Shown: piece after piece, positions 11,343 to 23,500 of the stretch
How positions within the stretch are numbered: position 1 is the stretch's first letter
Layout of the letters: every line of letters starts with the position of its first letter
NCBI GenBank assembly: GCA_905250125.1
Contig: CAJNOL010000348.1
Coordinates: 91,492-155,491, forward strand
Reading direction: 5' to 3'
DNA from: Rotaria sordida
Taxonomy: Eukaryota; Rotifera; Eurotatoria; Philodinida; Philodinidae
Length of the DNA stretch: 64,000 nucleotides
Made by a program: the position numbers and the translations under genes
Notes under the pieces: model-generated
The model's database searches: none
Told to the model about the DNA's origin: nothing
The model's input: only the letters and a program-made list of their open reading frames with translations

Positions 11343-13480
11343 GAATTAAATATGTTGTTATACATTTAATTAGTTATTCTATATTGAATGCAACTTCAAT
11401 ATTATTTTTATTTCTTGATAATAATTCAAGATTTCATTATAAATTTTATGAAATTCTTATATTACTTATATATAAATTTTCCATATATTGCATTAAGTTC
11501 AGTATTAGAATCAACAACTGAATATAAATATGAATATGAACAACGTTAGATTCCAAGAGTAACTTTTTTTTCTTGTTTGGAGTTTAATTTGTGTTCCACT
11601 TTCTTATATTATGTATTGTATACTTCTTTCAATAACGGATGTTATTTTTTCTATACAACAATTACGAGAAATAAGTTCACCTTATTGATATGACTTTATT
11701 GTTTATGTTTCATCATTAACTCTATTTTCAATTGGATACTTTTCATCAATTTTAATCTAAACTAACAAATAACTCAGACTATTTTTCATCAAATTATTTT
11801 TTGTCAAATATTATTTACATAAATAAATTTCCTTTTATTAATATAATATGCTGAAAGATAAGATGAACCAGATGATAACGGTAGTATTGGACAACGTGAC
11901 ACTAGTAAAGAAATAATCTAACAAATGATATGTTCGCTGTTTTATCTTTCAGAGCATTAGTCACAAATAAATGCACAAATTTCAGAGTTTAAAATTTAAC
12001 TAATAATTCTAGATATATCTAAGCATTTTAGAAACATAGTTTCATTTGAATTAACACTGTTACAAGAAGCAAACAAAAAAAGAAACTTTTTGTAGTATCG
12101 TATGTATGAATATATCCATGCAGATGAGTAAATGCTTTATGACTGGTTCAGATAATGTATCCAAAAGTGAACTGATTAAAACTGATTCCTTCTTGTATAA
12201 ATAGATTTTAACACGTTTAGTAGACGAAAATGATGATTTGATCGATTTTTATGCATTCATAAATACGAAATAGAATTAATGAATGATTGCTAATTAGAAT
12301 GAAAACATTAGTTATCTTGTTAGACACGAAGACTAGAAATTTTTATGTGCTAGAATATACGTTACAAAAGTAGAAGAAAAACATCGAACGAAATATCGCA
12401 AAAAGAGAACATCTCAGTGGTCGGTGTATGTACAATTGATTACACCATATGATCTACAAAAATTATCTAAAGATCGTTGCGGCGTAATTATTGAATGTAT
12501 TGAGAGCTATCATTCAACTGTTGCAGAGCGACGCGCCTAATGATATTTTCTGATAAATAGAAACGTTTCAAATAATTGATATTATTTTTGCTTAGTACAT
12601 AGGAAGAGAAAACTTCTTTTCACAAGACATTTATTCATTCTTGTTAGTGATTGCGCTGACCAATAACATCGATGTTCTTTGTCTCTTCTTGTTTTTTTGT
12701 TACAATATAGACAGGAGGAACAGTAGTAACCATTCATTCATTTATATTGTTCTTCTTTTGCATTATTGTAACAAAAATCTTATCATTTTTAATTTTCCTT
12801 TTTTCTTTCGTTCATACTCAAGTTTACGAAATGAATCAAATTTTGATCATTATTTTCCACTATTCCAATTTTTTTTCTATACACTGTTCTTCAAACAGTT
12901 GAAGTACGTGAGATAGATATTCTATTTATTTTGCACAGGAAGATATGTTATACTAGTTTTTATTGATATTTTGTTTATATTCATTTTTCGTTTGATAATA
13001 TTCTTAACAATAAGTAAGTTAGTTGAGTCAGAAAGTCACATTTTTCTTCTGCACTTTTTCAGTTAACTTCCTAATACGGTTCAAATTCGTATATATTATT
13101 TCAATGATAAAACGTACAAATCTTTCAATTCTTTATTGAAAAGTTAGTGTATTACTACTAAAACATAGTAAACAATAGAATACTTCATATGAATAAAACA
13201 ATTAAATATCAGGTCAGTTTTCTCTTTTTTTTTTAATTCTGTTATTTTTGTAGAAATATTTTCTTATCATTGAAGTGATTTATAAATAGACATCAATCAG
13301 CTATATATAGAGTAGTAAAGAAGAGATCCCTATTGTTAGATGTATAATTCGTTGAGTTAGGAAATTATATGAATAGTTCTTCTACAGAAGAATATTCTGT
13401 AACGTACGCTTCGTCTTTTTAAATCCAGTATTTAACTATAAAGAGTATATTGAAATAACCCTATAAATTAGGATCATGGT
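11343..13480 (+). other. Intergenic with possible decayed coding pieces
   Basis: Two stretches look once coding but carry stops. About 11565-11760 reads as a hydrophobic, membrane-like segment (FLVWSLICVPLSYIMYCIL, then an in-frame stop). About 12365-12540 reads a charged segment ending DRCGVIIECIESYHSTVA. I cannot assign a family. A 91-codon frame at 12641-12916 is rich in F and Y and looks like a composition artefact. Confidence 0.3.
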
Positions 13481-13935
13481 TAAGATTAGTAAGGAATGAT
13501 TGCAGTTCCCATAACTTGATATTAGAGGTATTAGTAAGATACAATGTTTATTACTAAATAACAGACTTCATATAAGATTAGTGAATAGAAAATCTGTGTA
13601 GTTTCATTCTCTTCTAAAGAATCAACTTGTTACCAAGTCAATGTCAATAATCAAGCAGTAGATTTCGAGAGAAATTTTTTTTTTTAATGTTTTATTTTAT
13701 TATCATTATACCAAGAAAAATCTCTTACAAATTTCACTCGAAAGCTACTGCTCGATTATTGACATCAACTTGGTAACGAACTGATTCCTTAGAAAAGAAT
13801 GAAACTACACAGATTTTCTATTCACTAATCTTATATGGGGCCTATCATTTATTAATAAACATTGTATCTTATTAATGTTTCTAATATCAAGTTATGAGAA
13901 CTACAGTCATTCCTCATTAGTTTTGATACGTTGTA
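13481..13935. repeat. Large near-palindrome (foldback element), about 450 bp
   Basis: The left arm (about 13497-13678) is matched in inverted orientation by about 13716-13920, with a poly-T-rich centre near 13690. Conserved blocks include AGATTAGTGAATAGAAAATC and CATAACTTGATATTAG on the left with complements on the right. It could form a very long hairpin. There are no open frames. Confidence 0.85.
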
Positions 13936-14408
13936 TAAATCAATGTGAAAAACAAATCGTATGTGCACACAGTCAAAAAGGTCACCTTTAAAACATCAAA
14001 TTTCGAACATTTTTGATTATGCATAATCAGTTAAAAGAAAGAAAAATATTAAATTTGTTACAATATATTAATTTCATATGTCTGACTGCATAGAATATAA
14101 AAATAATTGAATGTGATTATTCTATAACGAAAGATAACAATTGCATATGTTATTTGTTATCATCGAAAAAGAACGTGATTAAACTACGTCGTAAAATTTC
14201 CCCTATTATTTGGAACTATATTTCGTTAAATATGTATCATTCTTTTATCGAAAGAATAGACACAACGTGGCTCATACATAGATATATGTATATCATTTTG
14301 ATTTTGTTTCTTTTCGCTTTTCTTTTCATATTGTTATATATATATATATAATTTTAATAAGATTTATTATTTGTTATATATAGATACAGATAATATTTTT
14401 ATATAATA
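13936..14408. other. 5' flank of the Tudor gene
   Basis: AT-rich sequence with a short (TA)n run near 14335-14350. A 65-codon frame at 14154-14351 has no similarity I recognise. No promoter motif can be named. Confidence 0.4.
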
Positions 14409-17400
14409 ATGAAAGAAGACAATAGTCAAGAAGACTATGAAATTGATGTTAATACAAATGATGATCAATCATCAATAACAACAAGAAAATTTTCAACAAT
14501 ACCTTTTTCAAATTTTTATGCTAGAAAACGAACACCATCAACTTGTTCATCAAATCAATTGAAATTAACAGAACAATTAGCAAATACCTCAAGTAAATAT
14601 TTAAATTATAAAAAAAAAAAAGATAAATATATAATTTAATTTTAATAAATAGTTAATAATATTGATGATTCTTTATTTGAATTTGATATAATTGATATAC
14701 CAGTTCATAAACCTCGTCTTGAACGTGCACAAGTCTATTCAAATATTCGTGTGTCACATGTTGATGAACATCTATCATTTGTTTATATTATGCTTCATGA
14801 AGACTGGTTAGCTGCAACAAGAATGTTAAATGATACATTTCAACAAACAATTTTAGATAAACAACCAACTATTGATATTTTAACGTAATATTATTATTTT
14901 TTTTCTTTACTTATTTAATTAATAAATTAATTTTTCTTTATTTAGATTAAAAACTGATGGATACTATATGTGTAGAAGTCAATCATCATGGTTTCGATGT
15001 CGTTTATTAACTAAAATTAATTTAATAACAGATGACAATAATCTTGTTACAGTTCATTTAATTGATTGGGGAATGGAACGACAAATTCCTGTTTCTGGTT
15101 TGTTTGATTTTTATTATTTTAATTATTCATTTTTTATTTTTAGATATTCGTCAAATGCCACAATCGTAAGTTTGTTCGAGAAATTATGTTTTTTCTTTTT
15201 TGCCAAAAGAAAATCTCTGATCAATTTTTATACTTATACTCAATTTAGGATATTATTTTCTTTATTTAATATAATAGATATTCATTTTTTAAATCATTAA
15301 TTTTAATAGTTAAAAATGAGTCGATCAGTCTATCGTATTTTTTCATTAGAATGTGTTTTCGGTTATTTAGACAATGAATCGTAATTGCATTGGATGCTGA
15401 GTCTTACTCTTAGTTAAATATAGTTTTGTAATAGAGTCTATTGCGGGCCCGAAAAATTTTTTTGATCGAAACCCCGATTCAATTCGTACGGATAATACTT
15501 GCAATGAAAATTTCTAATTTGATGACAAAATACACTCTAGATACTTTTCATGATATTTTTTCCGTGATCTTATTATTGATCTATTAAGCCCATTCTATCC
15601 GAAATCTACTCGACAGGTTCTATGTTCGATAGTTAAACAAATTCTTTGATTAGAATGTGAAAGAATAATTGTGTTAGTTAATAATATCTTCATAAACGAA
15701 AATTTTTTTTTTAAAAAAAGTCAGAATATGATATTTAAGGCATACGAAAAGTTCTGACCACAGTGTTTAAAGGATCTTTTCGGATAAGGGAACCTGACAG
15801 GAAATGAAAAATCAAATGTACCATGTTATACAGCTTTTTGAGGCGCGTCGAATGGTATATAAAAAATCTTGTTTTCGTAGGATTTTGAAAGACCTAGAGT
15901 CAATTTACTGATAGACGACTACACATTCACAAGACGACAGGAGGTGCTACATATAGGAGGTTGTAGCCCGTCAAAAATTCTACAAAATCGTATGTGAGAA
16001 AATATATTTTACAAATACTTTCGACTAATACCAAGGACCACAATATTCAGAAACTTATTATGCTTGGGTGTAGATATGTAGTCGTCTATCAGTAAATTGA
16101 CTCTAGTTCTTCTACAGTCTGATGAAAATAGGATTTACTATATATCATTCGACGCGCCTCAAAAACCTCTACAACATCGGATATTTAATTTTTCATTTCT
16201 CAATAGGTCCTCTTATCCGAAACGATTCTTTAAATACTATGGCCAGAATTTTTGGTCTGCTCTAAGTATAATATTGAAAGATATATAAATGATGAATATT
16301 TTCCAATAAATTCGAGTAGAATTTGTTAAAATTAAATATTAAAATTTCAGTTTGAGTCGTCAACCAATTTGTTGTGTTCAATGTCGTTTATCTGGTATTT
16401 CAAATGGATCTTTAGCTAATGTGACAACATTAGCATCATGTCATCAATTACTAAGTTTGTATTTGTTTTTTTTATTAAAAAAGAAAATTTTGTTTTGTTT
16501 TGTTTTTAAATAAAAAAATATTTCTATATAAAGATTATCATGATTATGAAATGCGTATTCTTGGAAGTGATTTAATTATTCTTCATCATAATAATGAAAA
16601 TATAAATGATCAAATTATTAATTTACTTAATCAAGTTAGTTTATAATTTAATAAATAATATTAAATTATTTTTATTTATTTAATTTAGAATAATAATATG
16701 AGAAAAGAAGAATATTTAGAAGATGAATTTCGTCATCAAACAATATTAAATATAGGTGATGAATATTGGTCAGTATTAGCATCATATCGTGGTGATGATA
16801 ATCAAAATAATGATTTTTATATTCTTATGTGTGATAAAACAACAAATGATGTTGATAAAGCATTAGCATCTATTGATTATCATCAATATAATGTTAAAGA
16901 ACCACGTTCAATTCATCCACTTTGTGTTAAACCAAGAATGTAAATATATATATATATATATTAATATTTGAAAAATAAAAACAAAAATCGATTTGTAATT
17001 TTTGATAAAAATTTCATTATTTAGGATGGTTATAGCTCCATGGAAAAATGAAAAAGGTGAAAATGAAGAAACAATTGGATATTATCGAGCATGGATTAGA
17101 TCAATTCAAGGTTTTTTTTTTATCTGATTTAATAAATAATTAAAGAAATTTTTTTTTTAAGGTGAAATATGTCGAATTGTATTTGTTGATTATGGAAATG
17201 AATGTGATATTGAACGATCAAAATTATTAGCTTGTCCATCATCAGTATCATGTTTACCATGGCTTGCAATACGTGTCCGTTTTCAACAATATCTTTCTCA
17301 TGATGAATTTAAACGTTTTTGGTATCGAACTGATTCACATTGGATTAAAATAAAAGTTCTTAGAATTCATAATACACATTATACAATACAAGTTTTTATT

Positions 17401-17731
17401 GATTATACATCTGTTATTTTACCTGAAGATAGAAGAATGAAATTACATGTAAAGGATAAATTAAGTAAAACAATTTTTCAAGATTTAAATCAAGTAAAAA
17501 AAACAAAAAAAAGCTAATTTTATTATTTATTTGATTTTTTTTTTGTTTTAGTTAAATGATGATTTCAAAATTGAAGAACCAAAATTAATACGAGAAGATG
17601 TATCTTCATTAATGTTATATGAAATTCGAAAAAAATTAAATCAACTTTCAGAAAAATTTGATGAAAATCAAAAGAAAAATGATGAACGTTATAATCAATT
17701 AACTGAACATTTTCAACATCAACAAAAGTAA
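14409..17731 (+). CDS. Tudor-domain protein (TDRD-like, two Tudor repeats)
   Basis: Ten exons (14409-14592, 14653-14884, 14946-15097, 15144-15165, 16351-16454, 16534-16634, 16689-16939, 17025-17110, 17162-17493, 17552-17731) give 547 residues. Extended Tudor 1 has its core at about 140-215: GYYMCRSQSSWFRCRLL, then VTVHLIDWGMERQIPV, then a cysteine-bearing CCVQCRLSG segment. Tudor 2, core about 343-415, is more canonical (YYRAWIRSIQ, RIVFVDYGNECDI). Such domains bind methylated arginine or lysine; in animals, multi-Tudor proteins of this type mostly scaffold Piwi/piRNA complexes in germ cells. The N-terminal 60 residues are disordered and the last 60 (489-547) are charged, probably coiled coil. 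No helicase, KH or zinc-finger domain is seen. In Tudor 1 the usual DYGN is DWGM, so ligand binding may be altered. The piRNA role is inference from family. Confidence 0.88.
15720..16285. repeat. Foldback/MITE-like element inside Tudor intron 4
   Basis: Inverted arms at about 15750-15935 and 16078-16260 share blocks such as GAGGCGCGTCGAATG and GTCAATTTACTGATAGACGA, with complements on the opposite arm. The host intron (15166-16350) is 1,185 nt, while most others in the gene are 50-85 nt, so the insertion explains most of its size. A 63-codon frame inside (16097-16288) is part of the repeat, not a gene. Confidence 0.85.
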
Positions 17732-18899
17732 AAAGAAAAAAAAAACACAAAAAAACATTTGTTTTCTCTTTTTCGTTGTATTTAATCACGATGTATCTTG
17801 GATTATTCGAATATTGCTTTTCCTTTTCTTTTATGAACATAATAGATGGGATTAACCTCTTCACTTTAATAACATACAAATCATTTCACTTTTTATTTTA
17901 CCAAAAAAAAAAAAAGAAGTTATTAGTACTGCTTCTACGAGATTAATATATGAAAGATAATGTAGTTGTTCTTGCTAATCATAGATACATTTATTCAACA
18001 TTATTTTACTTAATCCTTTAAAAATACAATAACAGATTGAACTCATTTATTTTATAACTAGATCCTATTCATATACAGTCTCTCATTGTTTATCAATAGC
18101 GCCTGTCATAACTCTTAGCTCTAGATGTCTGTTACATTTGTGTGGAAAGAATGGTTCAAATTTGTGCTCGTTTTTAGATCGTGTTTTACAAAAAAAATAT
18201 CTGCGTACATTTGAATTATTGCCCTGTATGTGTACGACATTTTGCACTCGAATTCGGATCCGCACTTTTTTTTTTTGAATATCCGAACCGAGCCCGTAAC
18301 TTTATATGAAAAGGTATACTGTTTAGTTTCTTCTATAAACAGCAATAAAGAAAAAGAGATCATCTCAAATTCCACAAAAAAGACAAATGATTCAAGATTT
18401 ACTTAATGTCTTTGTGCCTTTAAAATTCGATCAATTTGGCTAAGTATTTATTTTTGATAGTTCATTTTTCTCTTCATGTATTCAGTTACATCGTCATATG
18501 GTGCTTTTGTATCTGCAGATGAATTTTTTTATTAAGAAACGAATTCTCTCAGTAAAACAATATTAATTTTCACTTCTGTAATCTTTTTTCAATTACAGTT
18601 AATTGTTCAATCATAATCGAACTAGTTTTTAATCCTATGCTTTTTGTATAAATAGTAATTTGAAAAAGTAAAAATATTTTGAAATATTAACTGTCTAGTT
18701 GCAGAACATTAATTCGAATAGCCATGAATAAGCGTTTTCTGTCTTTACAAATGAAATAAATCTGGTTCGACTATCTATCCGTAAAAATATTTCATCGTGT
18801 TTTCTCAAAAATTAAAAATTTTTTCGTATAAAAAAAAACGTGAATAACACCTTTCTCGCTATTTGTTTAAAATATAAATTTCGATGAATAAAATCTTTC
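17732..18899. other. Intergenic with one short GC-rich element
   Basis: Mostly AT-rich and featureless. At 18245-18296 a GC-rich patch around CGGATCCG, a run of T, and CCGAACCGAGCCCG resembles in layout the GC-rich inserts at 33.9 kb and 43.2 kb. Minus-strand frames at 17565-17879 and 18083-18375 overlap the Tudor 3' end or this patch and are not called. Confidence 0.4.
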
Positions 18900-19690
18900 T
18901 AAGATTGAAATGGATGCTCATTTGAATTGATTCTATCTTCCATTTTATTACAACGAAATCTTATTTTAATTCCATTATGAATTTTTCTTAAAATCTTTTT
19001 CAACTTATTTGAATTTATTTTATTTAAATAAATAAAAATTTTCTTTTATTCCGTAATGATTTAACAATACAAATTATATTTCGATCAATAATAATATAAT
19101 AAAGAAGAATTTGATGTTTTTGACAAAATTTTTCTAATTCAATTTAAGGATAATATTGATGAATTTCAACTTGATGAACACAACTGGTTTATATCTGTAC
19201 ATATTAAGAATATATTTGATTTTTTTCTTCATTAAAATTTGATAATTCAATTGATTTAACTAAATCTTCCTCAACTAACAATTCTATTGCTTTCTATGTT
19301 TCAATAAAATCAATTTTATCATCGATTTTTATTTCATTTTCTTTACTATCACCTGGATTCTATACGATAAAAAAAAATAAAGATAATGATTCAAACAAAT
19401 AATATATATATATAAAAATAACCTGATCGATAAAAGCCATTGGTCAATGAATAAGAAAAATATTGAGATATTAACATAGTTTAATTGATTAAATAAAGAT
19501 TGTCGAATAAATTTTTCATTGTGATAAATCCAAACATAATCAATATATGACGATCACCAATTGAAAGCGCTATTTCAATAACATCGTTTATTTCTTCATA
19601 TGTCGTTTTATATGTATCAAATGCTAATTGAGATATTTCGATATTATTATTTCATTAAAATAGATCTTGATGAAATCATTTTTTTTTATC
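18900..19690 (-). pseudogene. Aldo-keto reductase pseudogene
   Basis: Read on the minus strand, about 19551-19636 gives LAFDTYKTTYEEINDVIEIA followed by LSIGDRHI, the N-terminal strand and helix of an aldo-keto reductase (usual GTYKT...GYRHIDTA). A frameshift follows, after which YHNEKFIRQSL appears. Past an intron-like gap (about 19362-19422) come a lysine- and acid-rich piece, then AIELLVEEDLVKSIELSNFN (about 19217-19290) and HQVEIHQY (about 19165-19187), the conserved middle of the family, interrupted by stops. The segment with the catalytic lysine and the HwP motif is missing. Deletion, frameshifts and stops show it is dead. The boundaries are approximate. Confidence 0.75.
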
Positions 19691-20514
19691 TCTATCTAAA
19701 ACCAACAAAAGGAGTTCATATTAATATGAACTTTCTTTTTCGGTAAAATATCAGACAAATATTTACATATTGAAGTAGAATATCGTGAATTCTTTGAAAT
19801 TTTTGTTTCAATTCTATTGTTCATATGAATTTGTTTTTGTATAATCGAATATCCTATTTGAAAATAGTTCACAAACCTATCCCGATGAGTCTAAATATTT
19901 CAATTTCCTCATATTAATTTTCTTCATTACAATAACAAATATCAATCAACAGAAGTTCTTTGTATGGCATTTATCACACTATGGACATTGAAACGTTTAC
20001 ATAGAATATGACATTTGTAATACATTCAATAAGTTCTTTCATTTTAGAATAATAATCATAACTATTCTATTGATAGTCTAACTTTCTTATAGTTTTAATC
20101 GATTACAAAAATCGATAATATTATATTTAAGAAAAAACTTTTTATTTCATTATTTAAACTTTAATGAAATACAAACAACTTCTAAATCACTTCGTGAGCA
20201 AGTTTCTTATTTTCTTTTTTTTTGAAAAGTCAATGATTATTAAATATTTATAAATCAGAGATCGAATAAGTTCACTTTATTATTATATTAAAAAAAGTAT
20301 CTTGCAATTTTCTTAAACGACTTTTCTTATATAATATTTAATCTTAATAGATTATAAATGTCATACAACGAGTTGAATAATAGTCTACTTTCATGATTTT
20401 GATGTTAATAAATAATGAATCGAAAATATAATTGGAATCTTATTTATTGTCATGATCATAATCAAGAAAAATAATTTGTAGAAAAACGAAAAAAAAAAAA
20501 AAACGTCGAAAATT
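19691..20514. other. Intergenic downstream of O-GlcNAcase
   Basis: AT-rich. Minus-strand fragments at about 19930-20050 have some coding-like character but broken frames, and I recognise no domain. Nothing else is seen. Confidence 0.35.
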
Positions 20515-23500
20515 TTAAAATTTTTTTCCAAGAAGAATAATATGATCATTCTGATCGATAATTGGTATATCAGTAAAGCCAAGATATAAATAAAATTGAT
20601 GTAAGGCAACATTTCTTTCATCTAACAATGCATGACATCCATCACAACCTACAAAATAAATATCAAATATTTATATGTAAGAATAAAAAAAAAAAAAAAG
20701 ATTTTTTTTCTTTATTATAAAAAACCTTGTTGAGAAAGTTTTTTCATAAGAATTTTCATTAATTTATTTCCAAGATGATAAATTGCATCTGTTTTTATTG
20801 TTAAATCAATAAAGATTTGTACACGAACACAATATCGATCATAAATCCATTGAGGACATTCAATTAATTCAAAAAAATTCTAAATAATAAAAAAAAAATT
20901 TTTCTTTCTAATTAATTTAAAATAAATTTCTTCGAATTATTAACTTGATCAACATTTGGATATTTTTGATGAAGTTCGTCAATCCATTTTGTTTGTATAA
21001 ATTTATCATGTTTTTCACTTTCATTTATTGTTAATACAAATCCACATAAATTATCTTCATTATTATCAATAGCATAACAAAGATCACTATTATTTAATGA
21101 ACTTGACAAATATCCACCAATTAATCTATAAACAAAAATCTATTTAGTATTTTTATCTTAACAATATATATATTTATTATATCTATTCATTTTCGCCATT
21201 ATCTGATAGGATTAAAGTTTTTTAAAAAAAATACTGAGGCATATGCTGATACTCTACTGTTTTTAGTTTCGTTTTATCTTCTTCCATTCAAATGAAAACA
21301 CGAAAATTATGAAAGAAAATCCAAAAAGACATGGTTTTTTTCTAAAACTTGACAAAAAACCATCGATACATCAGATTTTCAAACAACAAAAAAAAAAAAT
21401 ACTGAGACATTCTAAATATTTTCTAGTGAAAGTAGTTTTGTCAAAAAATTTGTTTATCAAAATCAATGTAATTGTTGAAATATCTCCAATAGACAAAGAA
21501 TACTTCGAAGTGTATTGAGAGAAGAAATATGTAAAAATTTTCGTTGAGAAAAGAGGAAGAGATCTCCTTAAGCGTTTGTTTGTCTTCAATATAATGAAAT
21601 ATGTCGATCTCTAAATAAGAATAAACAGAATCTATAAGAAGATTAATATGCCTGATTTAGATAGGAAAAGATCAAACAGACTCTTTATTTCTAATATTTA
21701 TCGAAAGTTTTCAATAAAAATTTCATTTTTTTGAGCAAACTTATTTAATTATTATGAAAATGTTCATTGCATTATTTTTCTTGTTACAAAAAAAAGAAAT
21801 AGTAGATTAATAACAAGTTGTTAGTTCATTTATTTCTTAATATCTATGCAATTTACGTAGTTCCTATTCAACATTTTTAATCGTTTATGTTAAATAAATA
21901 TTTGTTTAAATTTTTGTTGTTTGTTTTTTATCGATTCATCTTACGTTACGTCTTTGTTTTATTTATTTCCATTGAAATAATATCAAATTAGTATCAACAG
22001 AAAAATAAATATTCAAAGATTGTAATAACAAGGATAGATGAACAAAATCAGAACTTATTATTCCAATCAGATTAAATCTGTGCAATGAATTAAAATTCAA
22101 TTTTATTTTGATTATCTATTGTGATTTATAAGTTCCTATATTATTTTTTTACTTTGAATTTTTACTAAAAAAGAAATAAAAAAAAAAAGACGAACTTGTC
22201 AGCTAAAATTTGTGAATGTTGATTGAGGAGATCATCAATATCATCTTGATAACAAATTGTTGTACATAATGCATACATTGATGCCTAAAAAGAATAGGAT
22301 TTTAATGACAGTAAAAAAACAATGATTATATATTTTTTTTTTTTATAAATAGTACAAACATGATCATTTGAAGTGATTGGTCGAATAATAAAAACATTTG
22401 ATAATGAATTAAATTCTGATTTAATTAATGATTGAAAATCTCCCAATGGAAGTAAATTCTATTAAATTAAAAATAAATTAAAAAAACGAATAAATAAATA
22501 AATAAAACAAACAAGAAAATCTCCGGCAAGACCACCTCGTTTTGACCATGGTTCTTCATCACCTGACATAAATACTGATGAACGTCTTTGATTATTATCT
22601 CAAATAATAAAAAAATAATTCAAAAACAAGAAGTAACTAATAAAATTTTACCAATCCAATAAAGATATTTCGAACACAGATTAATTGTTGAATTAATATC
22701 ATTAATATAATTATAAACATCATAAAGCAATGCACGATTATGAATAGCAACTAATTTTTGAAGTAAACGAGATATATCTTTTGCATTATCATGAAATACT
22801 GACGCACGACAACGCCAATCATTTAACTAAAAATAATAATAATAATAAACATTTTCATTTATTTTTAAAAAATTAAGATAATATGTGCGTGTGTATTACA
22901 TTTTGATCTTGATTATAATTAAATCTAAGCCAATAAAAATCAATAAATACTTGTTGTATATTTGGTCCGTGTTGATAAGGTAAATAAAATAATTCAACAA
23001 GTAAACGAATATCATCAATTGTTAAATAAATATTATTTGTATTATTATGATCACATTCCATAATATGAGTTTTTGATGATGATGAACATGTGGGATTTTC
23101 ATTAATTGATTCTTGAGAATCTTCATCATTTATTAATAATGATGTTACTGATTTTGGACTCATTCCTTGAGGAGAATTATCAATCTTAATATTTTAATTA
23201 AAATAAAAACAAATATGAAAAAAATAAATAAAGAAATAAAGAATTTCAATTACTTTTACAATCTGTTGTGAATCATTAGCTGATTTTATTTTATTAAATT
23301 CTGGTAACCAATCAATTAAAGATTTATGAAATACTTTATCAATTTGATAAATTTCTGATGTTTCAATATTATTATCATCATCATCATCATCATCATCATC
23401 AAATTGATCTTGTTTTTCATTTATTTTTATTAATTGAAACCATTGACCAAGAGTATGTAATGGAATAAAATTTAATTCAAATTCACAATTTGGATTCAAT

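Noticed and set aside
12641-12916. A 91-codon plus-strand frame
   Set aside because: Dominated by F, Y, L and N from AT-rich runs; no similarity recognised.
23380-23402. Short tandem trinucleotide run that might suggest a repeat array
   Set aside because: It is an in-frame aspartate run inside O-GlcNAcase exon 6.
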